This document shows positions 26,853 through 34,572 of a stretch of 64,000 bases of DNA, piece after piece. The stretch is from assembly GCA_963741985.1 (NCBI GenBank), contig CAVUKD010000002.1, positions 1,922,001 to 1,986,000 of the forward strand. The letters run 5' to 3'. Position 1 is the stretch's first letter, and each line of letters begins with the position of its first letter. A program made the translations under genes and the position numbers. This DNA is from Cryomorpha sp963741985 (GTDB lineage Bacteria; Bacteroidota; Bacteroidia; Flavobacteriales_D; Cryomorphaceae). Under the pieces are notes generated by a model, which saw nothing but the letters and a program-made list of their open reading frames with translations, searched no databases and was not told where the DNA came from.

Positions 26853-26960
26853 TTCTTAAGATTATCCAATCCCCGCCACAAATAAAAACAAGCCACCGTG
26901 CGATGTGGTGCCCAAATCTCTGCACGCTTTATCAAATTTTGATGGTCTTTTTTTTATTCC
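26849..26960 (-). pseudogene. Remnant 1 of a DNA glycosylase 3' end
   Basis: On the minus strand the frame reads DHQNLIKRAEIWAPHRT then VACFYLWRGLD, matching the last ~35 residues of the intact glycosylase at 32642-33244 (HQILIERAELWAPYRTVACF). The homology fades upstream of the histidine, near 26945-26960. There is no start and the rest of the gene is absent. It is the left-most of three direct repeats of this 3' end. Confidence 0.85.
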
Positions 26961-27032
26961 CAGATAGATGCAGAAATTCTCAGAATAATCTTTAAAAATT
27001 TTAAATGGTAGATTTTTTTAATAAAATTTTAC

Positions 27033-27040
27033 TATTTTTG
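27033..27040 (+). promoter_or_regulatory. Promoter -7 element of lipoprotein copy A1
   Basis: TATTTTTG fits TAnnTTTG. The region around it (TTTTTTTAATAAAATTTTAC before it, GC.TGAAAGATAAATTG after it) is conserved in the second copy at 29642, which supports a real promoter. Confidence 0.6.
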
Positions 27041-27064
27041 GCGTGAAAGATAAATTGCTTTGAT

Positions 27065-28923
27065 GTGAAAACTTCTGGAATACTATTGATTGGGTTTGCG
27101 TTGTCGGTCTTTACATCTTGCCAAAAACCTGAAGATGACCTTACCCCCCCCCCCCTCGAAAATATAAATAATACATTTTCACAGAAAGCCTTAAATGAAC
27201 CGGATGGTATGACGGTTCTGAGTGCACCTTTGGATAACCCTTACACCGTATCAAATATGTTGATTGCCAAAGCGAATTTGGTTCAACAAGGAGTTCAAGG
27301 AGCAAGTTTGATTAATGTTCGCACTACAAATAAATATATTCGTTTCTTACCCAATAGTATTTCTGAAGTCGATCAAATCGTTAAAGACTTAGATCCAATT
27401 CTTTTCGATGAACCACTAGATAGGAATATCATCAAAGCAGGTACTTATTACCATGACTCTTCTGTTCCGGATTCGGTACCCACGCCTCAGTATACCGTCG
27501 TAGATGCTAATTTTACCTATGGGTCTGTGCAATGGGAATTGATTGATAATGTATATATACCCGAAGATGATAATACTCTTAAAAATGATTCGCTTGTTGA
27601 AGCTTTGATAATAGAAGCATTCACGATTACCGGAAATAAGGATGAACTTTCATTGGAGAAATCATCAAGGTGGAATCCAGCAGGAAAAATAAAAGTATGG
27701 GATGACGCTACAGGATCGTACATTCCAGTAAAGGAGTGTCTTGTAAGGGCTAAGAGATTTGTCAAATTAGGACGGGATTATACAGATTCAAGTGGAGATT
27801 TCTATATAGATACAAAATTCAGGTACCAAGTCAATTACAGTATTAAGTGGAAGTGTCACGATCGATTTAGGGTAAGAGATGGATTGTTTTTTACGGCGAA
27901 ATTTGATGGTCCTCATATGAAAGGGGTCTGGAATCTTAATATTGGAGGAGCTTCAGACCAATATAAGAGTATGCGATTTGCAACTATTCATAGAGCCGCA
28001 AACCGCTATTTTTATGAAGATATTGGTGGCTTGCAGAGACCTTTACCCTCTTATTCTCCACCAATAAGTATTAGCTATAGACATGTTGAAAGCGAATCCC
28101 CGGGGTTGAATATTGGTTACGTCTTTCCTTTTGTTTCTGAAATTTATATAAAGGGAAAGAGTGCTGATGGTTCCTATCTGAAAACATACGATATTTTCAG
28201 CACTACAATTCACGAACTTGGACATGCTTCTCATTCACGCCTAATGGGGAATATTCAATTTTGGCAAGTTAGTAATCAAATTCAGGAAAGTTGGGCGGAC
28301 TGTATTGAATGGTATATTTCGAAGCTTGAGTACGAGAGTATCGGTGTGGGTAATTATAACTTTACCAATGGTAAAGGGGATTGGAAACAAAATTGGACAG
28401 GAATTGAGCCAACGTATAACGATACCTACACGCCCCTATTCATTGATTTAATTGATTCGCACAATCAAGCACGGTTAAAACCGGATGGTAACCTGCGAAC
28501 CACATTACCTTCTGACCCATGTCCGGTGAAAGTAATCCCGACGGTGCCGGTAATTGTTATGTTGGAACAGCTCCTGCCGGTTCCGATGCATTTATTTATG
28601 AAGAGCGTTTTTATTATACTCCATTGGGGAGTTGTGAATGTGAGTGTCCGTATCCGGGAAGTTGGTTTGATGGGGCACATTGCGTGCTTCAGGAAATTCC
28701 GGATGATCGGATTGGTTTTATATACGACAACCACTGGTATCTTATGCCACTCGGTGATCCTGATTTTCCTTATGATAAAGTAAATGGATTTACAATTTCT
28801 CAAATTGAAAATGACATTATACCAAATGCATATGGAATGACTTCTTTACGGTCTGAACTGCTAAGTCACTTACCCTCTGGAATGACGCCCAAAAGACTGA
28901 ATATATACCTTGATTTTTATTAA
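27065..28923 (+). pseudogene. Zincin-like surface lipoprotein A1 (poly-C tract, one frameshift)
   Basis: About 619 residues when repaired. The start is GTG (the sister copy has ATG at this codon). A lipoprotein signal with lipobox FTSC is followed by KPEDD, an acidic patch like Bacteroidota surface-export signals. A run of 12 C (27144-27155) encodes prolines in frame. HELGHASHSRL (~385) is a zinc metallopeptidase HExxH motif, and ESWADCIEWY downstream could supply the third ligand. A missing G near 28525 shifts the frame before a cysteine-rich tail (PDGAGNCYVG, CECECPYPGSWFDGAHC), which continues to 28923. Substrate unknown. B1 follows after 5 bases. Confidence 0.75.
27144..27155 (+). repeat. 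Poly-C tract (12 C) in A1
   Basis: Twelve C in a row just after the lipobox region. With 12 (or 9) C the frame continues into the mature protein. Tracts of this length are prone to slipped-strand changes. Confidence 0.9.
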
Positions 28924-28928
28924 GCTCT

Positions 28929-29447
28929 ATGAAAAACCGTGCATTATTGATTCTGATCTTTTCAGCAATCTTTTTCTTTTCAAGTTGTCATGATAGAAAG
29001 TTGCAATCTTCCACGCTTTATCTGCAATACAAAAATATGAGCAGTGAACAAGTAGCGTTTTATAATTTTCCTGTACCAAATCAAAACACGATGGATTCCG
29101 TTTGGTTCAATTTAAATCCGGGAGAATTATTTACCAGTAATGGATATGTTAGTGAACCCTTTCTTCCGTCTGAAAAAGATTTTACTTTTAATGCCGATAT
29201 TTATCCTGTTTTTTTCCTTGATTCAGCTCAAATTCAATTTACTGACTCATTACTTGTTTCCCATTATAGTTATTATACAGATACGTCCGCTATTTCAATA
29301 TCCTACGGAGCAATATTCTTTAGTGAATCGCGAAATGTTTTCAATTTTGATAATTTCTCTATACAGAAAATTGACGAATACAAATTTATTGCAACATACA
29401 TTTTTACGGATGAGGACGTCGCTTATGCTGATTCGATCCATGAATGA
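28929..29447 (+). CDS. Small lipoprotein B1
   Basis: A 172-residue lipoprotein (lipobox FFSSC, ~20). The mature part is a mainly beta-type sequence with LYLQYKNMSSEQVAFYNFP, VWFNLNPGELF and a conserved end NVFNFDNFSIQKI and EDVAYADSIHE. Two paralogs follow at 31530 and 32109. Each B gene lies directly behind the 3' end of an A gene, so A and B probably act as a pair at the cell surface. Family not recognised. Its stop is 15 bases before the second glycosylase remnant. Confidence 0.75.
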   Translation: MKNRALLILIFSAIFFFSSCHDRKLQSSTLYLQYKNMSSEQVAFYNFPVPNQNTMDSVWFNLNPGELFTSNGYVSEPFLPSEKDFTFNADIYPVFFLDSAQIQFTDSLLVSHYSYYTDTSAISISYGAIFFSESRNVFNFDNFSIQKIDEYKFIATYIFTDEDVAYADSIHE

Positions 29448-29462
29448 TTTAATTTTTGACAT

Positions 29463-29580
29463 TCAATTAGCGGCATCAAACCCCCGCCACAAATAGAAAC
29501 AAGCCACTGTGCGATGCAGCGCCAAATCTCTGCTCGCTCTATCAAAGTCTGGTGCTCTTGTTTTTATTCCCAAATGATTT
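29463..29580 (-). pseudogene. Remnant 2 of the DNA glycosylase 3' end
   Basis: The minus-strand frame reads KQEHQTLIERAEIW, then after a one-base deletion LHRTVACFYLWRGFDAAN and a TGA, in line with the intact gene's end (TVACFYLWRGLDVAN, TGA). The distance from the preceding B gene stop (15 bases) is almost the same as at the intact gene (14 bases). This shows that the two junctions have a common origin. Confidence 0.88.
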
Positions 29581-29641
29581 CAGAAATTCTCGAATAACCT
29601 TCAATAATTTAAACTGATAGATTTTTTTAATAAAATTTTAC

Positions 29642-29649
29642 TATTTTTG
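29642..29649 (+). promoter_or_regulatory. Promoter -7 element of lipoprotein copy A2
   Basis: TATTTTTG in the same conserved context as at 27033-27040. Confidence 0.6.
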
Positions 29650-29673
29650 GCCTGAAAGATAAATTGCTATGAT

Positions 29674-31533
29674 ATGAAAACTTCCGGAATACTATTAATT
29701 GGATTTGCCTTCGCGGTATTTACATCTTGTCAAAAACCTGAAGATGACCTTACCCCCCCCTCGAAAATATAAATAATACATTTTCACAGAAAGCCTTAAA
29801 TGAACCGGATGGTATGACGGTTCTGAGTGCACCTTTGGATAACCCTTACACCGTATCAAATATGTTGATTGCCAAAGCGAATTTGGTTCAACAAGGAGTT
29901 CAAGGAGCAAGTTTGATTAATGTTCGCACTACAAATAAATATATTCGTTTCTTACCCAAAAATATTTCTGAAGTCGATCAAATCGTTAAGGACTTAGATC
30001 CAATTCTATTTCGATGAACCATTGGATCAGGAATATCATCAAAGCAGGTACTTATTACCATGACTCTGCTTTTCCCGATTCGGTACCCACACCTCAATAT
30101 ACCGTAGTAGATGCGAATTTTGCTTATGGAGCTGTGCAATGGGAATTGATTGATAATGTGTATATTCCGGAAGATGATAATACGCTTAAAGATGAATCGC
30201 TTGAAGAAGCGTTTGATAATAGAAGCATTCACTATAACAAATAATGAGGATGAACTTACATTGGGAAAATCATCTAAGGTGGAATCCGGCCGGAAATATA
30301 AAAGTTTGGGATGATGCTAAAGGATCGTACATCCCAGTAAAGGAGTGTCTTGTAAGGGCAAAGAGATTTGTCAAACTGGGAAGAGATTATACAGATTCAA
30401 ATGGGGATTTCTATATTGATAAAAAATTCAAGTATCAAATAAATTACAGTATTAAGTGGAAATGTCATGATCGGTTTAGAGTAAGAGATGGATTGTTTTT
30501 TACCGCAAAATTTGATGGTCCACATATGAAAGGGGATTGGAATCTTACTATTGGTGGAGCGTCAGACCAATATAAGAATATGCGCTTTGCCACGATTCAC
30601 AGAGCCGCAAATCGCTATTTTTATGAAGATATTGGTGGATTGCAGAGACCTTTGCCGAATAGTTCGCCACCAATAAGTATCAGCTATTTACCTTGGGAAA
30701 CTGAATCGGGTGGAGTAAATATTGGTTACGTGTTTCCATTTGTTGCTGAGATATACATTAAAGGGAAAAACGAGGATGGAGTCTTTCGAAAAACACCTCA
30801 AATATTCAGTACAACGGTACATGAATTGGGTCATGCCTCACATTCAAGGCTATTGGGGAATATTCAGTTTTGGCAGGTTAGTAGCCAAATTCAGGAAAGT
30901 TGGGCCGAATGTATTGAATGGTATGTTTCTAAAATTGAATATGAGAATTTGGGTATTAGCAATTTTGATTTGTCAATGTATGGATATCCGAATTGGAAGC
31001 AATACTGGACTGGGGAAAGTTCCTTAGCCAAAAAATATACACCACTCTTTATCGATTTAATCGATGATCATAATCAGGCCCGTAAAACAGGAAATGGTGC
31101 AGTACTTCCATCAGATCCATGTCCAGGAGATCCAACGCCAGATGGCGCAGGTAATTGCTATATTGGAATAGCACCTGCAGGTACTAATGCATTTATTTAT
31201 GAAGAGCATTTTTACTATACCCCGTTAGGTAGTTGTGATTGTGATTGTCCATATCCAGGAAGCTGGTTTGATGGAGCTCATTGTTTTTTAGAGGATATAC
31301 CTTCCGATAGAATTGGTTTCATTTATGATAACAGGTGGTATCTTGAGCCTCTGGGTGACCCAAACTTTCCGTACGATAGACTTAACGGGTTCACTATTTC
31401 TCAAATTGAGAATAATATCATACCCCATGCCTATGGCTTGTCGTCATTGAGGTCAACGCTATTAAGCAACTTACCTGCTGGTATGACTCAGAAAAAAGTT
31501 GATGTTTATCTTAATTTTTATTTCGCATTATGA
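29674..31533 (+). pseudogene. Zincin-like surface lipoprotein A2 (off-frame poly-C, several insertions)
   Basis: Paralog of A1. From ATG 29674 the lipoprotein signal (FTSC) leads into a poly-C tract of 8, which puts the frame out of register and ends at TAA within four codons. Compared with A1, single extra bases occur near 30008, 30028, 30211 and 30275. After these the frame is open from about 30250 to 31533, with HELGHASHSRL, ESWAECIEWY and the cysteine-rich tail (CDCDCPYPGSWFDGAHC). The tail is intact here, unlike in A1. The gene as written cannot be translated whole. B2 overlaps its stop (ATGA). Confidence 0.8.
29753..29760 (+). repeat. Poly-C tract (8 C) in A2
   Basis: Same codon position as the 12-C tract of A1. 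Nine C would restore the frame at this point; eight give an early TAA. Confidence 0.9.
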
Positions 31534-32030
31534 AAAAGTACTTCGTTTACATTCTTGTTGTGGTAGTAGCTTCTTCGTGTATTACTGATACCAAAATAAG
31601 TGATTCTTATTTGTATCTCCGTTTTGAAAACCCGACAACCAGAAGTCTTTCTGTAAGTGTGTTTCCGATTGACCGTGGATACAGTCAAGATACGATTTGG
31701 TTTACTTTACAACCTGGAGAAAATTTTAATAGTGAGCAATTCGTGAGTGAATTAGGCCCTTATGATACATTTCACCCAAACGTGTATCCGGTTTTCATTT
31801 TAGACTCCGCCCAAGTTATTTTTTCAGATAGTCTTTTGGTTACTCATTACTCTCGCGTGATTCCTTATGATTCTCTCTCGAGTCCATCTGATCCGATTTA
31901 CTATCAACAACCCCGAAATATTTTCAATTTTGATAATTATTCAATTGAAAAGATTAATGAGAATGATTTTGAAGCGACATACGTCTTTACAGAAAGTGAT
32001 TTAAATTATGCTGATTCGATACACGAATGA
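31530..32030 (+). CDS. Small lipoprotein B2
   Basis: A 166-residue lipoprotein (lipobox VASSC), paralog of B1 and B3. Shared segments include LYLRFENPTTRSLSVSVFPI, TIWFTLQPGENFNSE, PVFILDSAQVIFSDSLLVTH, RNIFNFDNYSIEKINENDF and SDLNYADSIHE. It starts inside the stop of A2 (ATGA), showing translational coupling. After its stop comes a fragment of a third A gene rather than the glycosylase end. Confidence 0.8.
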   Translation: MKKYFVYILVVVVASSCITDTKISDSYLYLRFENPTTRSLSVSVFPIDRGYSQDTIWFTLQPGENFNSEQFVSELGPYDTFHPNVYPVFILDSAQVIFSDSLLVTHYSRVIPYDSLSSPSDPIYYQQPRNIFNFDNYSIEKINENDFEATYVFTESDLNYADSIHE

Positions 32031-32037
32031 GTCAGCC

Positions 32038-32112
32038 CTACTGGTCAATTTACCCGCTGGGGTGACATCCAAAAAACTGAATATATACCTTGATTTTTAT
32101 TTCGCGTTATGA
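32038..32112 (+). pseudogene. 3' end of a lost third A gene
   Basis: The last ~24 codons of an A-type gene (LLVNLPAGVTSKKLNIYLDFY then FAL and TGA), overlapping the start of B3 exactly as A2 overlaps B2. The rest of the gene is missing. It is direct evidence that the array once had another A-B unit removed by recombination. Confidence 0.85.
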
Positions 32113-32627
32113 AGAAGTTAATCTTATTTTGTGTTGTAATTGCAACGTGTTCTTCTTGTGGTCTCGATCGGAATACGATTAGTTCGGCTCTTTACATCCA
32201 ATATACCAATCAAACAAGCCGTAAGATTTCTGCCGTAATATTTCCAATTTCAAATTATTATGGATACGATACCTTGTGGTTTACTCTTGCTCCTGGCGAA
32301 AATTTTACAAGTGAATCATATAGAAGTGATGATGTTGAAAAAAGTCCCGGCGTATTTGATACTTTTAATCCCGAAGTATACGGAACATTTCAAGCCGTCG
32401 ACTCCGCTCAAGTGATTTTTTCAGATAGCCTTTTGGTTATCCATTACTCTCGTAGGATCCCTTATGATTCTCTTACGAGTCCAACAGCGCCTATTTACTA
32501 TCAGCAACCTCGAAATATTTTCAATTTTGATAATTATTCAGTTGAAAAGATTAATGAGAGTGATTTTAAAGCGACATTTATTTTTACTGAAAGCGATGTA
32601 AATTATGCTGACTCAATTCACGAATAA
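32109..32627 (+). CDS. Small lipoprotein B3
   Basis: A 172-residue lipoprotein (lipobox CSSC), close to B2 in its second half (DSAQVIFSDSLLVIHYSRRI, RNIFNFDNYSVEKINESDF) but more different in the first. The B2/B3 similarity pattern suggests partial exchange between copies. It lacks an intact A partner. The intact glycosylase gene follows in convergent orientation after 14 bases. Confidence 0.8.
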   Translation: MKKLILFCVVIATCSSCGLDRNTISSALYIQYTNQTSRKISAVIFPISNYYGYDTLWFTLAPGENFTSESYRSDDVEKSPGVFDTFNPEVYGTFQAVDSAQVIFSDSLLVIHYSRRIPYDSLTSPTAPIYYQQPRNIFNFDNYSVEKINESDFKATFIFTESDVNYADSIHE

Positions 32628-32641
32628 GTCAATATTCATTT

Positions 32642-33244
32642 TCAATTAGCCACATCCAACCCCCGCCACAAATAAAAACAAGCCACCGTGCGGTATGGTG
32701 CCCAAAGCTCAGCCCGTTCAATTAATATTTGGTGTTCTTGCTTTTCACTTCCGTAAAAATGCTTTTCCATTGATTTGCGAATTCCCAAATCGCCAATCGG
32801 GAAAATATCTTCACGCAGAAGATTGAACATCATAAACATCTGCGCCGTCCAGACGCCAATTCCTTTTATTTCAGTCAGGAGTTTTATTACTTCTTCATCC
32901 GGCAACTCGTGAATTCGCTCATACGCATCGGTATTCTCGATAAAAGCTTCCGCCAAAGCGGCCATATATTTCGCCTTTTGCCCCGATAGTCCGGCTCCAC
33001 GAAGAATATCTAGTGGTGTGCTCAATATTTTCTGAGGCGTAATTTCATTCTCAATCGCCTGGGAAAAACGCTTGTGAATCGTTGCTGCCGCTTTGGTTGA
33101 AAGCTGCTGTGAAACGATGGAATTTATTAGACTTTCGAAATGCGCGCGAGGTGGCTTCAACTGAATAATGCCAACTTGGGAAATGATTTTGCCAAGCTGG
33201 GGATCTTTTTTTGAGAGGAACTTTGTAGATTTTTCAATATTCAT
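32642..33244 (-). CDS. alkA: DNA-3-methyladenine glycosylase II (HhH-GPD)
   Basis: A 200-residue base-excision repair enzyme. The helix-hairpin-helix is at IKGIGVWTAQMFMMF (~130-145) and the catalytic aspartate is in FPIGDLGIRKS (~155). N-terminal SIVSQQLSTKAAATIHKRF is typical of the AlkA/MagIII group. It removes alkylated bases from DNA. It is full length for the short form of the family. Its last ~35 codons are repeated, broken, at 26849 and 29463, so this gene's 3' end marks the edge of every A-B unit. Confidence 0.9.
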   Translation of the reverse strand: MNIEKSTKFLSKKDPQLGKIISQVGIIQLKPPRAHFESLINSIVSQQLSTKAAATIHKRFSQAIENEITPQKILSTPLDILRGAGLSGQKAKYMAALAEAFIENTDAYERIHELPDEEVIKLLTEIKGIGVWTAQMFMMFNLLREDIFPIGDLGIRKSMEKHFYGSEKQEHQILIERAELWAPYRTVACFYLWRGLDVAN

Positions 33245-33368
33245 TTGAATGTGGACTTAATAGGGTTTTGATTAACGTCATTTAAGTTTTCAACGTCCGA
33301 AAATATTGAACTACTTACAGGCTCATTTGTTGCTAATGTAGAAGAATTCAATCAAAAAAGTATAGAAA

Positions 33369-34367
33369 ATGAATACTCAGGAAATACAACTCAAAACGCG
33401 TCCCGATGGGATGCCCACCAAAGATAATTTTGAATTTAACGAAAGTGAAATACCTGCTGTGAAGGAGGGCGAAGTTCACCTAAAAGGACTTTTCTATTCA
33501 GTCGATCCTTACATGCGAGGCCGCATGAATGAAGGAAAATCCTATGTGCCGCCCTTCAAAGTAGGTGAACCTATTTCAGGTTCAGTAATAGCCGAAGTTG
33601 TTGAATCGAAAAGTGACGATTTCAAAAAGGGAGATACGATCAAGGCCAATTTACCCTGGAAAGAAGAGATGGTGGCAAAGAGCGAAGATTTGCAAAAAAT
33701 TGATGAATCTCTCGCACCTGCAAGTTATTATTTAGGTATTCTCGGAATGACTGGTTTGACCGCATATTTCGGTTTGCTCGACATCGGAAAACCAAAAGAA
33801 GGGGAAACAGTAGTAATTTCCGGAGCTGCGGGTGCGGTAGGTTCGGTGGTTGGACAGATTGCCAAAATCAAAGGCTGCCGGGTGGTAGGAATTGCTGGAA
33901 GCGATGAAAAAATTAAAATGCTAAAAGAAAAATTCGGTTTCGACGCCGGAATCAATTACAAATCGACAGATGATATGAAAGCTGCTGTGGCCGATGCCTG
34001 TCCCGATGGTGTAGATATTTATTTTGATAACGTGGGCGGCGAAATTTCAGATGCAGTTATTGCGAATATAAATTTTCATGCGCGTATACCCTTATGCGGA
34101 CAAATTGCGCTCTATAATGCGAAGGAAGTGCCAACAGGCCCGCGTCTTCAACCCATGCTTCTTACTAGGAGTGTATTAATGCAAGGATTTATTGTGGGCA
34201 ATTACAGTAATCGCTTTTCAGAAGGAAGTAAGCAACTTGCGCAATGGGTCAAAGAAGAAAAACTTACTTTCGAAGAAACGATTGTCGAAGGATTTGATAA
34301 ACTGCCCGAAGCATTTATCGGTTTATTTCATGGAGAGAATAAAGGCAAGATGGTGGTGAAAGTATAA
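33369..34367 (+). CDS. NADP-dependent oxidoreductase (zinc-free MDR, leukotriene B4 dehydrogenase-like)
   Basis: A 332-residue medium-chain reductase. SVDPYMRGRM (~43) and the Rossmann loop VISGAAGAVGSVVGQIAK (~155) are characteristic of the prostaglandin/leukotriene B4 reductase group, which reduces activated C=C bonds of enones with NADPH. It lacks the zinc-binding cysteines of alcohol dehydrogenases. IYFDNVGGEISD (~218) is also typical. Single gene, divergent from the glycosylase. Confidence 0.92.
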   Translation: MNTQEIQLKTRPDGMPTKDNFEFNESEIPAVKEGEVHLKGLFYSVDPYMRGRMNEGKSYVPPFKVGEPISGSVIAEVVESKSDDFKKGDTIKANLPWKEEMVAKSEDLQKIDESLAPASYYLGILGMTGLTAYFGLLDIGKPKEGETVVISGAAGAVGSVVGQIAKIKGCRVVGIAGSDEKIKMLKEKFGFDAGINYKSTDDMKAAVADACPDGVDIYFDNVGGEISDAVIANINFHARIPLCGQIALYNAKEVPTGPRLQPMLLTRSVLMQGFIVGNYSNRFSEGSKQLAQWVKEEKLTFEETIVEGFDKLPEAFIGLFHGENKGKMVVKV

Positions 34368-34534
34368 GCTAGAAGATTTAGAAAACAAATCGTTAGGAAC
34401 TAAAATCTACACTAGAAATTTTAATTGATGTCACACTATCCTTTGCGCACTTAAAGAAGGTGTTCCGTATCTCTCCGGTTAATTTATTTCCAAAATCTAC
34501 CTAGATTTTTAACGTAAGTTCTTAACCTAAGTTC

Positions 34535-34542
34535 TATCTTTG
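34535..34542 (+). promoter_or_regulatory. Promoter -7 element for glucan phosphorylase
   Basis: TATCTTTG fits TAnnTTTG, 30 bases before the ATG at 34573. This argues against the longer TTG start at 34540, which lies within the element. Confidence 0.5.
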
Positions 34543-34572
34543 CCGGCTCAAAATAAATTGAAACTAAGCCAG

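Noticed and set aside
26941..27062. Possible small RNA between remnant 1 and A1
   Set aside because: Conserved with 29560-29673, but the conservation is explained by duplication and a shared promoter; no stable fold or terminator seen.
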